Source: Streptomyces sp. SM11 (GTDB lineage: Bacteria > Actinomycetota > Actinomycetes > Streptomycetales > Streptomycetaceae). Taken from it: a stretch of 35,974 nt of DNA. Positions 15,090 through 25,518 of this stretch are shown here, piece after piece. The position numbers and the translations under genes were made by a program. Below the pieces are notes generated by a model that saw only the letters and a list, made by a program, of their open reading frames with translations, searched no databases and was not told where the DNA came from. The stretch lies in NCBI RefSeq assembly GCF_002910905.1, contig NZ_NEUE01000078.1, forward strand, positions 1 through 35,974, written 5' to 3'. Positions within the stretch are counted from its first letter, which is position 1; every line of letters starts with the position of its first letter.

Positions 15090-16565
15090 GTGGCCGAGCC
15101 GGTGGAAAGACCGTCCATGCGCCCGTCGGACCCGTGGGGCAGGCTGAAGGCCCGAAAAAGCGGACGCAACGGGTCCTGCACCTGGCAGCTCATCGCAGGC
15201 TCCGCCACGCTCGGCCTGGTCGTCGCCGCCGGCGCCGTCCTCGCCGCCGGCCCCTGGGACAACGGTCAGCGTAAGGCCGAGCGGGCACTGGCAGTCGCCG
15301 CGGACCGAACAGGTGGCGCACATCACGGGCGGCCGACGTCCGACGGCCCCCGCCCGGCCCCCAGCGCCCCGGCGGTCCTGCCCGCGCTCGGCACCACCAC
15401 CCACGACGCCCCCCAGGACGCCGCCGCGCTCCGCGACACCCTCGCCCCGCTCATCGGCGTGCCCGCACTCGGCAGCAGGGCCGCCGCGTCCGTCGTCGAC
15501 ACCGCCACCGGCGAGCAGCTGTACGGAACCGGCGCCACCGCTCCGATGACCCCGGCCTCCACGATCAAGATCGCCACCACCGTCGCCGCGCTCTCCGCCC
15601 TGGGCCCCGACCACCGCATCGCCACCACCGTCGCGCTGTCCCCCGACTCCCGCACCCTCGCGCTCGTCGGCGGCGGCGACCCCACGCTCAGCGAGGCGGC
15701 CCTGCGCTCGATGGCCGCCGACGCCGCCGACGCCCTGCGCGAGGAGAGCAGGACCTCCGTAAGCCTCACGTACGACACCTCCCGCTACACCGGCCCCGTG
15801 CTCCACCCGATCGGCCCCAACGAGAACATCGCCCCCGTCACCGCCCTGATGGTCAACGAGGGCCGCCTGAACGACACGGACCGCGGCCACGCACGGCGCA
15901 CCGATGACCCGGCCGGAGACGCCGCCCGCGCCTTCGCCGCCCAACTGCGGAAGGCAGGCGTCGAGGTCACCGGCGAGCCCCGCGAGGCCCGCCCGGCGGA
16001 CAAGGCCCGTACCGTCGCCACCCACCGCTCCGCGCCGCTCTCCGCCCTCGTCGAGCGCACCCTCACCAACAGCGACAACGACATCGCCGAGGCCCTCGCC
16101 CGGCAGACCGCCATCGCCAAGGGGGAGAGCGCCGACTTCGCCGGAGCCCGTCGCGCCGTCACCAACGAACTGAGGAAGCTCGAAGTCCCGGTGGCCGGGG
16201 CCCATCTCGCGGACGGCAGCGGCCTGGACCGGAACGACCGGGTCACCCCCGCCCTGCTCACCGCCCTCCTCGCCCGCGCCGCCGACCCCGACCGCCCCGG
16301 ACTGCGCCCCGTCCTCACCGGCCTCCCGGTCGCCGGATTCAGCGGCACCCTCGGCGGCCGCTACCAGGAGGACTCCGAGGGCACCGGCCTGATCCGCGCC
16401 AAGACCGGCACCCTCACCGGTGTCAACTCCCTCGCCGGAACCGTCGTCGACCCGCAGGGCCGGCTCCTCGCCTTCGCCTTCCTCGCCTCCGGCACCGACT
16501 CCGCACCCGACGCCGAAGCCGCCCTCGACGCCCTGGCCACCGCCCTGGCCGGCCCGGCCCGCTGA
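15090..16565 (+). CDS. dacB: D-alanyl-D-alanine carboxypeptidase/endopeptidase (PBP4 type, S13)
   Basis: Encodes about 491 residues from GTG 15090 (AAAGGGG about ten bases upstream); GTG 15045 would add 15 residues. A basic cytosolic start is followed by one membrane anchor or signal ([22 protein letters not shown], about residues 34-55) and a Pro-rich linker. The S13 penicillin-binding fold shows all three active-site motifs: STIK (about 157-160), SDN in [11 protein letters not shown], and KTG in [10 protein letters not shown]. It trims the terminal D-Ala of peptidoglycan stem peptides, or cuts cross-links, outside the membrane. It heads the plus-strand run to DUF2342, tilS, hpt and ftsH, as in other streptomycetes. 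Confidence 0.92.
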   Translation: MAEPVERPSMRPSDPWGRLKARKSGRNGSCTWQLIAGSATLGLVVAAGAVLAAGPWDNGQRKAERALAVAADRTGGAHHGRPTSDGPRPAPSAPAVLPALGTTTHDAPQDAAALRDTLAPLIGVPALGSRAAASVVDTATGEQLYGTGATAPMTPASTIKIATTVAALSALGPDHRIATTVALSPDSRTLALVGGGDPTLSEAALRSMAADAADALREESRTSVSLTYDTSRYTGPVLHPIGPNENIAPVTALMVNEGRLNDTDRGHARRTDDPAGDAARAFAAQLRKAGVEVTGEPREARPADKARTVATHRSAPLSALVERTLTNSDNDIAEALARQTAIAKGESADFAGARRAVTNELRKLEVPVAGAHLADGSGLDRNDRVTPALLTALLARAADPDRPGLRPVLTGLPVAGFSGTLGGRYQEDSEGTGLIRAKTGTLTGVNSLAGTVVDPQGRLLAFAFLASGTDSAPDAEAALDALATALAGPAR

Positions 16566-16630
16566 GCGACCCCCGGCACCCGGCACCCGAAGAGCGGTGC
16601 AAGACCCCACCACCGGGCGACGGGCTCACG

Positions 16631-16636
16631 TACGGT
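16631..16636 (+). promoter_or_regulatory. Candidate -10 for a leaderless DUF2342 transcript
   Basis: TACGGT ends six bases before the ATG at 16643, so transcription would start at or next to the start codon. No ribosome binding site precedes this ATG, which agrees with a leaderless mRNA, common in Streptomyces. No convincing -35 is visible. Confidence 0.4.
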
Positions 16637-16642
16637 TGACGC

Positions 16643-17779
16643 ATGACGAGCATCGGTGGTGCCGAGATGGTCGACTGGAATCTCGCGGTGGCGACCGCGA
16701 CCCGGCTCGTACGGCCCGGGCCCGACATCAGCCGCGAGGAGGCCCGCGCCGTCGTCGCGGAGCTCCGGCGGCACGCCAGGGCCTCGGAGGAACACGTCCG
16801 GCTCTTCACCCGGATGATCCCCGAGGGGGCCGAACCCGAGGACACCCCCGTCCTCGTCGTCGACCGGGCCGGCTGGATCAAGGCCAACGTCGCCGGCTTC
16901 CGCGAACTGCTGCGCCCCCTGCTCGCCAAGATGGAGAGCCGTCGCTCCGGCGGACCCGGCGGCGTCGTCCTCGGCGCGGTCGGCGGCAAGGTCACCGGCG
17001 TCGAGCTGGGCATGCTGCTCTCGTTCCTCGCCTCCCGGGTGCTCGGCCAGTACGAGACGTTCGCCCCGGCCACCAGAGACCTCCCCGCCTCCGCCGACGG
17101 CGGCGGCCGCCTGCTCCTCGTCGCCCCCAACATCGTCCACGTCGAACGCGAACTGGACGTCGACCCGCACGACTTCCGGCTCTGGGTCGCCCTCCACGAG
17201 GAGACCCACCGCACCCAGTTCACCGGCGTTCCCTGGCTCCGCGACCACCTCCAGGGCGAGATCCAGACGTTCCTCGACGAGGCCGACGTCGACCCGATGA
17301 CCTTCGTGGAGCGGCTCCGCGAGGCCGCCCAGTCCCTCTCCGGCGCCGGACGCCCCGAGGGCGAACAGGGCGAGGACGGCGGCCGCAGCCTCGTCGACAT
17401 CGTCCAGACCCCTGCCCAGCGCGAGGTGCTCGGCCGCCTCACCGCCGTCATGTCCCTCCTGGAGGGACACGCGGACTACGTGATGGACGGCGTGGGCCCC
17501 GAGGTCGTCGGCTCCGTCGCCGAGATCCGGGAGAAGTTCCAGCGGCGCCGGGCCCAGGGCGCCGGCCGCCTCGACCAGGCCCTGCGCAAGCTCCTCGGCC
17601 TGGACGCCAAGCTCCGGCAGTACAAGGACGGCGAGAAGTTCGTACGATCGGTCGTCGAAGAGGTCGGCATGGACGGCTTCAACCGCGTCTGGACCTCACC
17701 GAACACCCTCCCGACCAAGGCCGAGATCGCCAAGCCCGCCGACTGGGTCGCGCGGGTGCACCGTAAGGCCGAATCCTGA
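16643..17779 (+). CDS. Zinc-dependent metalloprotease of the DUF2342 / F420-associated family
   Basis: Encodes 378 residues. The family is actinobacterial and often annotated as coenzyme F420 biosynthesis-associated, a name based on phylogenetic co-occurrence rather than a known reaction. MVDWNLAVATATRLVRPGP starts the conserved region, and VNVxGFREL- and LGQYET-type blocks follow. The metal site is HEETH in VALHEETHRTQFT, with a further EGHADYVMD block that probably contributes a ligand. No signal peptide is seen, so it should be cytosolic or membrane-associated. It lies between dacB and tilS; this order is widely conserved but a shared pathway is not evident. Confidence 0.88.
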   Translation: MTSIGGAEMVDWNLAVATATRLVRPGPDISREEARAVVAELRRHARASEEHVRLFTRMIPEGAEPEDTPVLVVDRAGWIKANVAGFRELLRPLLAKMESRRSGGPGGVVLGAVGGKVTGVELGMLLSFLASRVLGQYETFAPATRDLPASADGGGRLLLVAPNIVHVERELDVDPHDFRLWVALHEETHRTQFTGVPWLRDHLQGEIQTFLDEADVDPMTFVERLREAAQSLSGAGRPEGEQGEDGGRSLVDIVQTPAQREVLGRLTAVMSLLEGHADYVMDGVGPEVVGSVAEIREKFQRRRAQGAGRLDQALRKLLGLDAKLRQYKDGEKFVRSVVEEVGMDGFNRVWTSPNTLPTKAEIAKPADWVARVHRKAES

Positions 17780-17857
17780 CCGTCAGGCGGCCCGTGGACG
17801 GATATTGGCCCTCCAATCACCCATCCGAGGGACCATAGGTGCATGGGAAGGCGTGCA

Positions 17858-17902
17858 ATGCTCGATGAACAGCTCACCTCTGTCACCATCGACGCACTCT
17901 GA
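17858..17902 (+). other. Possible 14-codon leader ORF upstream of tilS
   Basis: ATG 17858, with GGAAGG six bases upstream, opens a 14-codon frame (MLDEQLTSVTIDAL) that stops at TGA 17900-17902. The next base begins a GTG in another frame-compatible position for a longer TilS, giving TGA-GTG abutment. It may be a translated leader or chance; no regulatory hairpin is obvious. The rest of 17780-17965 shows nothing else. Confidence 0.25.
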
Positions 17903-17965
17903 GTGACGGGACTCACGCGTTCCGGCGCTCGGCGCTCCTCCCGAACTCCACGAAGGGCACCGGAC

Positions 17966-19090
17966 ATGGGTCCCCATCCTGCGGTCGCGGCGATACGCCT
18001 GGCGGTCCGCCGCGTACTCCACGACGTACTCACCGAATTCCACCGTTACGCCGACCACGACCGGCCCGCCGAAGCGGCGAGGCGCCCCGCGCACTCCGCC
18101 CGCTCCCGCTACGCCGAGGCCGGCGCCGTGGGCAGGCCGGCTCTCCCCGAACGACCCGCGCTCCCCGAACGGCCCGACACCCCGCTCGTGCTCGTCGCCT
18201 GCTCCGGCGGCGCCGACTCCATGGCGCTCGCCTCCGCGCTCGCCTTCGAGGCCCGCAAACTCGCCGTCCGGGCCGGCGGCATCACCGTCGACCACAACCT
18301 CCAGCCGGGATCCGGTCTCCGCGCCGCCGAGGTCGTCACCCGGCTCACCGCCATGGACCTCGACCCCGTCGAGGCCGTCGCCGTTCACGTCGGACGCGAG
18401 GGCGGCCCCGAGGCCGCCGCCCGCGACGCCCGCTACGCCGCGCTGGACGCCGCCGCCGAACGCCACGGCGCCGCCGCCGTCCTGCTCGGCCACACCCGCG
18501 ACGACCAGGCCGAGACCGTCCTCCTCGGCCTCGCCCGCGGCTCCGGCATCCGCTCGCTCTCCGGCATGGCCGCCGCCTCCGGACCGGCCGGCCGCTACCG
18601 CCGTCCCTTCCTCCAGCTCGACCGGCAGACCGCCCGTAAGGCCTGCCTGGTCCAGTCCCTGCCCGTCTGGGACGACCCGCACAACATCGACCCCGCCTAC
18701 ACCCGCTCCCGGCTCCGCCACGAAGGCCTGCCCGCCCTGGAGAAGGCGCTCGGTAAAGGCGTCGTCGAAGCCCTCGCCCGCACCGCCCAGCTCTCCCGCG
18801 ACGACGCCGACGCCCTGGACACCTGGGCCGCCGAGGCCGAGCTGTCCGTACGCGACGACACCGGCCGCCTGGATTGCGCCAAGCTCTACGTCCTGCCGCC
18901 CGCGGTACGCCGCCGGGTGCTGCGCCGCGCGCTGATCGAGGCCGGGGCGCCCGCCGGCTCCCTCTTCGCCCGGCACCTCGAAGAAGTCGACCGCCTGATC
19001 ACCGGCTGGCGCGGCCAGCGGGCCATCAACCTGCCCGGCCGCGTCGAGGCGATGCGACAGGGTGGCAGACTGGTCATTCGGCAGAGCTGA
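17966..19090 (+). CDS. tilS: tRNA(Ile)-lysidine synthetase
   Basis: Encodes about 374 residues from ATG 17966 (GAAGGG upstream); GTG 17903 would add 21 residues unlike the family. TilS attaches lysine to C34 of the CAU-anticodon tRNA-Ile, making it read AUA. The PP-loop ATP site is SGGADSMAL (80-88), followed by [32 protein letters not shown] and RPFLQLDR, all standard. Residues 24-70 form a variable Arg/Pro-rich insert before the PP-loop, including a duplicated ALPERP motif produced by an 18-bp DNA repeat. It precedes hpt and ftsH, the usual actinobacterial order. Essential in most bacteria. Confidence 0.94.
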   Translation: MGPHPAVAAIRLAVRRVLHDVLTEFHRYADHDRPAEAARRPAHSARSRYAEAGAVGRPALPERPALPERPDTPLVLVACSGGADSMALASALAFEARKLAVRAGGITVDHNLQPGSGLRAAEVVTRLTAMDLDPVEAVAVHVGREGGPEAAARDARYAALDAAAERHGAAAVLLGHTRDDQAETVLLGLARGSGIRSLSGMAAASGPAGRYRRPFLQLDRQTARKACLVQSLPVWDDPHNIDPAYTRSRLRHEGLPALEKALGKGVVEALARTAQLSRDDADALDTWAAEAELSVRDDTGRLDCAKLYVLPPAVRRRVLRRALIEAGAPAGSLFARHLEEVDRLITGWRGQRAINLPGRVEAMRQGGRLVIRQS

Positions 19091-19173
19091 CGCGCAAGCG
19101 GCTGAAGTGCAGGCGAACAGCCGGCCCGGCCCGGGGCGCTTTCCCGGGCCGGCAGGCAGAGAAAGAGACGTGG

Positions 19174-19728
19174 GTGAACGAGAAGGACATGGGTACCGAC
19201 CTTCAGTCGGTGCTCCTCACCAAGGAAGAGATCGACGCGAAGCTCGTCGAGCTGGCCGCGAAGATCGACGCGGAGTACGCGGGCAAGGACCTGCTCATCG
19301 TCGGCGTCCTCAAGGGCGCGGTGATGGTCATGGCGGACCTGGCGCGCGCGCTGTCCACCCCCGTCACGATGGACTGGATGGCCGTCTCCTCGTACGGAGC
19401 GGGCACACAGTCCTCGGGTGTGGTCCGGATCCTCAAGGACCTCGACACCGACATCAAGGGCAAGCACGTCCTGATCGTCGAGGACATCATCGACTCCGGG
19501 CTGACGCTGTCCTGGCTGCTGTCCAACCTGGGCTCCCGGGAGCCAGCCTCGCTGGAGGTCTGCACCCTGCTGCGCAAGCCGGATGCCGCGAAGGTCGCGA
19601 TCGATGTGAAGTGGATCGGTTTCGACATCCCCAACGAGTTCGTCGTCGGCTACGGGCTGGACTACGCGGAGAAGTACCGCAACCTGCCCTTCGTCGGCAC
19701 GCTCGCCCCGCACGTCTACGGAGGCTGA
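19174..19728 (+). CDS. hpt: Hypoxanthine phosphoribosyltransferase
   Basis: Encodes 184 residues from GTG 19174 with GAAAGAG upstream; ATG 19189 is an internal alternative with poor spacing. It salvages hypoxanthine (and guanine) with PRPP to IMP (GMP). The PRPP-binding loop is [17 protein letters not shown] with two acidic residues, [11 protein letters not shown] is the flexible catalytic loop, and [20 protein letters not shown] is the conserved C-terminal base-binding block. It starts 83 bp after tilS and is followed by ftsH, so the three may be co-transcribed, although ftsH has a 182-bp leader region of its own. Confidence 0.95.
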   Translation: MNEKDMGTDLQSVLLTKEEIDAKLVELAAKIDAEYAGKDLLIVGVLKGAVMVMADLARALSTPVTMDWMAVSSYGAGTQSSGVVRILKDLDTDIKGKHVLIVEDIIDSGLTLSWLLSNLGSREPASLEVCTLLRKPDAAKVAIDVKWIGFDIPNEFVVGYGLDYAEKYRNLPFVGTLAPHVYGG

Positions 19729-19910
19729 CCCCGGCCGACCCGCTGGGGAACCCTCGCTGCCTTCGGGCCGTTGGAGCTTCGAAAGCAGGTTTCTCCGCCG
19801 CACCCGGCAGCCGCGGGTGACGATGCTGGGGTACCGTCCGAAGAACAGTCTTTTCAAACAGCAGCATTTACCTACGGGCAGGAGGGACGGGGCGTCTTCG
19901 CTCCGTATGG

Positions 19911-21968
<2,058 letters not shown>

Positions 21969-22027
21969 CCCCGGACCGACTCCGGTGAGACCCCCGTCAC
22001 GGGGGCCGACCCGGTCCCGGAATGGAT

Positions 22028-22068
22028 GCCGCGCCCCCCAGGTTTTAGCCTGTGGGGGCGCGGCTTTT
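22028..22068 (+). terminator. Terminator between ftsH and folE
   Basis: GCCGCGCCCCC pairs with GGGGGCGCGGC, extended by CAGG/CCTG after a one-base bulge, with a TTTTAG loop and a TTTT tail at 22065-22068. This is a classical intrinsic terminator. A smaller CCCCC-GTCAC-GGGGG hairpin lies just upstream at 21990-22004. Confidence 0.85.
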
Positions 22069-22131
22069 CGGTATGCCTGCGAGGTCCGAGCGCGAACCCG
22101 CGCACGGACAGCTCAGAGGAACGAGGCACAG

Positions 22132-22737
22132 ATGACCGACCCGGTGACGCTGGACGGCCAGGGTTCGATCGGCGAATTCGACGAGAAGCGGGCCGAGGCG
22201 GCCGTACGCGAACTGCTGATCGCCGTCGGGGAGGACCCGGACCGCGAGGGCCTGCGGGAGACACCGGGGCGGGTGGCACGGGCGTACAAGGAGATTCTGG
22301 CCGGCCTGCGCCAGGAGCCCGAGGACGTGCTCACCACGACCTTCGACCTCGGGCACGACGAGATGGTCCTGGTGAAGGACATCGAGATCATGTCGCTCTG
22401 CGAACACCACCTCCTGCCCTTCCACGGCGTCGCGCACGTCGGCTACATCCCGGCCGACACGGGGAAGATCACCGGCCTGTCGAAGCTGGCCCGCCTGGTG
22501 GACGTCTTCGCCCGCAGGCCTCAGGTGCAGGAACGTCTCACCACGCAGGTGGCGGACTCGCTCATGCGGATCCTGGAAGCGCGCGGCGCGATCGTGGTGA
22601 TCGAGGCGGAGCACATGTGCATGTCCGTCCGAGGCATCCGCAAGCCCGGGGCGAAGACCACGACATCCGCCGTACGCGGTCAGCTGCGTGACGCCTCGAC
22701 CCGGGCGGAGGCCATGAGCCTGATACTGGCGCGCTAG
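22132..22737 (+). CDS. folE: GTP cyclohydrolase I
   Basis: Encodes 201 residues from ATG 22132, with AGAGGAACGAGG upstream. It converts GTP to 7,8-dihydroneopterin triphosphate, the first step of pterin and folate synthesis. The zinc ligands are visible as the Cys and His of [13 protein letters not shown] and the Cys of [16 protein letters not shown]; the active-site [22 protein letters not shown] block is intact. FolB, FolK and FolP are encoded on the opposite strand from 23887 to 26378. The gene sits between two strong terminators, so it is probably its own transcription unit despite following ftsH. Confidence 0.96.
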   Translation: MTDPVTLDGQGSIGEFDEKRAEAAVRELLIAVGEDPDREGLRETPGRVARAYKEILAGLRQEPEDVLTTTFDLGHDEMVLVKDIEIMSLCEHHLLPFHGVAHVGYIPADTGKITGLSKLARLVDVFARRPQVQERLTTQVADSLMRILEARGAIVVIEAEHMCMSVRGIRKPGAKTTTSAVRGQLRDASTRAEAMSLILAR

Positions 22738-22762
22738 CCCGCTTTGTCAGTCCTGCCCGATA

Positions 22763-22800
22763 CGCTCCTCGGCCTGTGATGGTGAGCAGGCCGAGGAGCG
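22763..22800 (+). terminator. Perfect 14-bp stem-loop after folE
   Basis: CGCTCCTCGGCCTG (22763-22776) pairs fully with CAGGCCGAGGAGCG (22787-22800) around a 10-base loop, 25 bp after the folE stop. There is no U-run, but the stability fits a streptomycete terminator. Confidence 0.8.
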
Positions 22801-22853
22801 TCGCATGGGATACGCGTTACTGAGTAGCAGACCGTGAATGTGGTGGGGGGCGC

Positions 22854-23304
22854 CTCCGGGCCCGGGATACAACCGTCGGCACCAGGCTGTGGACGCTGGA
22901 CGGATTCCGTGCGGCGCAGACCACGGTCACGGACGTGACGGCGGTCGAGGTGCGATCGGCCGTAGAGGTCGTCACGAGCCACGCGGCCTTCACGGTGGCC
23001 GCGGATCTCCCGCCGGCCACACCGGACGGCTGGACCCGCGCCGAGGAGGCGACGCATCGGGGCGCGGTTCACTCCCGCCAGGAAGGGCCTGGCGTCGCAT
23101 CTGACCGTGGTGGACCGCTGGGCGGCCCGTGGCACCTTCCGCCCGGAGCATCACGATGCCGATCCGGTGGAATCGGGCTGGGTGACGGTACGGTCCGTGC
23201 GCCCCCGCACCGCGCCCGGCAAGCCGTTCACTCTGCACGGATACCGCCCTCAGCCGTATCCCACGTTCCTGGTCAACGGACACCTGGTCCGCGAGGCGGT
23301 GTGA
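22854..23304 (+). pseudogene. Frameshifted coding remnant, possibly a Hint/intein-like domain
   Basis: Two coding-like stretches lie in different frames. From about 22854 to 23060 one frame reads with GC-rich third positions: GTRLWTLDGFRAAQTTVTDV, VEVVTSHAAFTVAADLP and TPDGWTRAEEA. From about 23062 the good frame shifts by one base to give RFTPARKGLASHLTVVD, FRPEHHDADPVESGWVTV and finally YPTFLVNGHLVREAV before TGA 23302-23304. No start with a ribosome binding site opens the first part, and an in-frame stop lies at 22821. LWTLDG, the DGW block and FLVNGHLV resemble the start, middle and end of Hint (intein/hedgehog-type) domains, but the splicing Cys, His and Asn are not evident. The Hint reading is tentative; that this is a decayed gene is more secure. 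The rest of 22738-23323 holds only the folE terminator. Confidence 0.5.
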
Positions 23305-23323
23305 CACGGGCCGGGCGATCGCC

Positions 23324-23812
23324 CTACGCGGCCGCCGCCCCCGTGCCGTCGTGGTCGTTGCCGTCCTCCGGGAGGCGGCAGACGCGCTCCAGGAAGAGCG
23401 CGGCCGCGATGACCGCGATGCCGGCCACCACCGCCGCGCCCGCGTAGATGGCCTGGTCGCGGCGGGGCGGGATGTCGAGGTAGCTCAGGAGGAAGACGCC
23501 GGTTCCGCCGTACACTCCGGCGACCAGCGCGGCGACCAGGGCGCTCGCCTGGCCGAAGACGACCGCGCGGGCCGCGAACAGGGGCTCCACGCCCTTGGCG
23601 CCGGGGCGGCGTTCGCGCTGGGCGCGGAGGCGGGCGCGGGTGGAGAGGGCGGTCGCGAGGAGGATCGCCGCGATCGCGGCGAGCACGATCGACGCGGCCA
23701 GCGGGACGCTCGGCAGGGTGCCGAGGGAGTCCCAGAGGCGGGCTCCGCCCCAGGAGAGGACACCGGCGGCGGCGAAGAGGCCCGCCAGTACCCCGAGCCG
23801 TAGTTGCTTCAC
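23324..23812 (-). CDS. DUF3180 domain membrane protein
   Basis: Encodes 162 residues from GTG 23812. Four hydrophobic segments are seen: LGVLAGLFAAAGVLSW, PLAASIVLAAIAAILLATAL, ALVAALVAGVYGGTGVFLL and AIYAGAAVVAGIAVIAAALFL, with a basic cytosolic loop RARLRAQRERRPGAKGVEP. This is the DUF3180 layout, found almost only in actinobacteria and nearly always directly after folK. Function is unknown; the steady linkage to folate genes may reflect operon history only. The last residues are acidic and Ala-rich. It is the distal gene of the minus-strand folate run and faces the decayed remnant. Confidence 0.85.
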   Translation of the reverse strand: MKQLRLGVLAGLFAAAGVLSWGGARLWDSLGTLPSVPLAASIVLAAIAAILLATALSTRARLRAQRERRPGAKGVEPLFAARAVVFGQASALVAALVAGVYGGTGVFLLSYLDIPPRRDQAIYAGAAVVAGIAVIAAALFLERVCRLPEDGNDHDGTGAAAA

Positions 23813-23886
23813 CGAGTGAGCCGCCCTTCGCGCCGCCTGTGCCCGGTCCGGCCGTGCGCCGGACCACCGTCCGCCGAGCCTAACGA

Positions 23887-24498
23887 TTACTCCGGCAGGC
23901 GCAGTTCCAGATCGGCGCGGGGCAGGACGCTGTCGCGGCCGATCTCGGCGAGCAGCTGGGCCACCGGCCCGGCTCCGGGCAGCTGGGCCTCGGGGTCCAC
24001 GTCGTGCCAGGGGGCGAGGACGAAGGCCCGCTCGTGGGCGCGCGGGTGCGGGAGTGTGAGCACCGGGTCGTCGGAGAGGACGTCGGCGTACGCCACGATG
24101 TCGACGTCGATGGTGCGCGGGCCCCAGCGCTCCTCGCGGACCCGGTCGAAGGCCTCCTCGACGGCCTGGCCGCGCTCCAGCAGGGAGGCGGGGGGCAGCG
24201 TCGTCTTCACGAGGATGACCGCGTTGAAGTACGAGGGCTGGGAGTTCGCCTCGACGCCCCAGGGCTCCGTCTCGTACACCGGGGAGACGGCCTTGACCCT
24301 CAGGCCCGGGGTGTCCTCCAGGGCGTCGACGGCCCCCTGCAGGGTCTCCAGGCGGTTGCCCAGGTTGGAGCCGAGGGAGATCACGGCCATCTTGGGGTTG
24401 GAGAGCGTGACGTCCGCGGCGTCCACCTGCCGGACGACGGCGGTCGGAACCGGCTGTACGGTCGGGTCGCTCTGCCCTTCGGTGGAAAACGCAGTCAT
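23887..24498 (-). CDS. folK: 2-amino-4-hydroxy-6-hydroxymethyldihydropteridine diphosphokinase
   Basis: Encodes 203 residues from ATG 24498, with GGAG seven bases upstream and ATGA overlap with the folB stop, so the two are translationally coupled. FolK transfers pyrophosphate from ATP to hydroxymethyl-dihydropterin, feeding FolP. The core begins at about residue 36 with MAVISLGSNLGNRLETLQ; SPVYETEPWGVEAN, SYFNAVILVKTTLPP and the catalytic ERWGPRTIDVDIVAY, then LPHPRAHERAFVLAPW, complete the family pattern. The first 35 residues are a streptomycete extension of no assigned role. Confidence 0.95.
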   Translation of the reverse strand: MTAFSTEGQSDPTVQPVPTAVVRQVDAADVTLSNPKMAVISLGSNLGNRLETLQGAVDALEDTPGLRVKAVSPVYETEPWGVEANSQPSYFNAVILVKTTLPPASLLERGQAVEEAFDRVREERWGPRTIDVDIVAYADVLSDDPVLTLPHPRAHERAFVLAPWHDVDPEAQLPGAGPVAQLLAEIGRDSVLPRADLELRLPE

Positions 24499-24854
24499 GA
24501 TCGGCTCCGGGTGATGGTGATGGTCACGTCGTCGAAGGGGACGGTGATCGGCGCGTCCGGCTTGTGCACCACCACCTCGACCTCCTCGACGCCTTCGTGC
24601 TTCAGGCACTGCTGGGCGATGCGCTCGGCGAGCGTCTCGATCAGATCGACCGGTTCGCCGGTCACCACGTCGACGACCTCCTCGGCCACCACGCCGTAGT
24701 GCACGGTGCGGGCCAGGTCGTCGGTGGCTGCCGCGGGGCGGGTGTCGAGGCCGAGCACCAGGTCGACGATGAAGGTCTGGCCCTCTTCCCGCTCCCGGGG
24801 GAAGACACCGTGGTGCCCACGGGCCTTGAGGCCGCGCAGCGCGACACGATCCAC
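24495..24854 (-). CDS. folB: Dihydroneopterin aldolase
   Basis: Encodes 119 residues from GTG 24854, with AGGAG eight bases upstream; a GTG six bases earlier overlaps that site and is rejected. FolB cleaves dihydroneopterin to hydroxymethyl-dihydropterin and glycolaldehyde. The protein starts MDRVALRGLKARGHHGVFPR, with GQTFIVDLVLGLDT, VHYGVVAEEV and the active-site LIETLAERIAQQCL block, then KPDAPITVPFDDVTITI. It overlaps folK by four bases. A large inverted repeat at 24884-24917 lies just upstream in its leader. Confidence 0.94.
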   Translation of the reverse strand: MDRVALRGLKARGHHGVFPREREEGQTFIVDLVLGLDTRPAAATDDLARTVHYGVVAEEVVDVVTGEPVDLIETLAERIAQQCLKHEGVEEVEVVVHKPDAPITVPFDDVTITITRSRS

Positions 24855-24883
24855 GCGAATCACTCCTGCTGTCGTTGGTCGAG

Positions 24884-24917
24884 AGGCACCCGGCCGCGTG
24901 CGGGCGGCGAGGTGCCT
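24884..24917. repeat. Large inverted repeat upstream of folB
   Basis: AGGCACC (24884-24890) pairs with GGTGCCT (24911-24917), and inside it GCCGC pairs with GCGGC. It lies 30 bp upstream of the folB start and 128 bp after the NTF2-like gene stop, so it could end or attenuate the upstream transcript. The remaining bases of 24855-25044 include only a tRNA-like sequence that I rejected. Confidence 0.5.
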
Positions 24918-25044
24918 TCTTTCGAATCTACCTGCGAGCACCGGCCGTGCTCGCCCGTGGGGGCCATGGACAGCGCCTCACCTGGCTGGTAGCCGCCCCT
25001 ACCCGGTGGGCACCGGTTCCAATCCCTACCGGTCCCGTACCCAC

Positions 25045-25518
25045 TCAGGAGGGTGTTTCCTCGTCGTCGTCCTCATCGGATTCCGTCAGGACGGGTGACC
25101 CGTGGTGGGACCAGAGCTTCCAGCCGTCGGCGGTGCGCCGGAACACGTTCGTGGCGACGACCAGCTGGCCCACGAGCGGTCCCAGCGCGTTGCCCTCCTC
25201 GGCGGGGCCGCCGCTGAGGATGTTCTCGGTGCAGGTCACCAGAGCGGTGTCGCCGGTCATCGAGACGTTGACGTCGGTCAGGAAGAACTGGATGTACTCG
25301 GTGTTCGCCATGATCAGTGCGTAACTGCGCAGCACCTCGCCCCGGCCCGTGAGCACCGGCCAGCCGGGGTGGACGCAGGAGACGGTGAGGTCCTCGCCCG
25401 GCAGCCAGCTGCCGGAGAGCGCGTCGTGGTCGCCGCGTTCCAGCGCCTCGTAGAAGGCGGTGTTGGCCGCCTTGACCTCCGCGATGTCGGCGGCGGCCTG
25501 TGCGTGTTCCTCGTTCAC
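25045..25518 (-). CDS. NTF2-like (SnoaL-type) protein in the folate operon
   Basis: Encodes 157 residues from GTG 25518, preceded by GAGGGAG and overlapping the folP stop by four bases (GTGA), so it is translationally coupled to folP. The sequence AADIAEVKAANTAFYEALERGDHDAL, then VHPGWPVLTGRGEVLRSYALI, TENI and RTADGWKLWSHHGSPV, fits the SnoaL/NTF2 alpha+beta barrel used by many small hydrolases, isomerases and binding proteins. The catalytic role is not known. Its position between folP and folB is a recurring actinobacterial arrangement and hints at a pterin-related function, but this is inference. The C-terminal ten residues are almost all acidic. Confidence 0.87.
   Translation of the reverse strand: MNEEHAQAAADIAEVKAANTAFYEALERGDHDALSGSWLPGEDLTVSCVHPGWPVLTGRGEVLRSYALIMANTEYIQFFLTDVNVSMTGDTALVTCTENILSGGPAEEGNALGPLVGQLVVATNVFRRTADGWKLWSHHGSPVLTESDEDDDEETPS

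Noticed and set aside
15084..16613. Long Gly/Val-rich minus-strand frame opposite dacB
   Set aside because: The plus strand shows a full S13 protein with all motifs; the antisense translation is low-complexity.
17783..18976. Long minus-strand frame opposite tilS
   Set aside because: TilS motifs are intact on the plus strand, and the antisense translation is Gly-rich with no start signal.
24960..25040. tRNA-like sequence with a GGTTCCAATCC T-loop-type block
   Set aside because: The flanking bases do not give a consistent T stem, and no pairing of acceptor, D and anticodon arms could be drawn. I treat it as chance.
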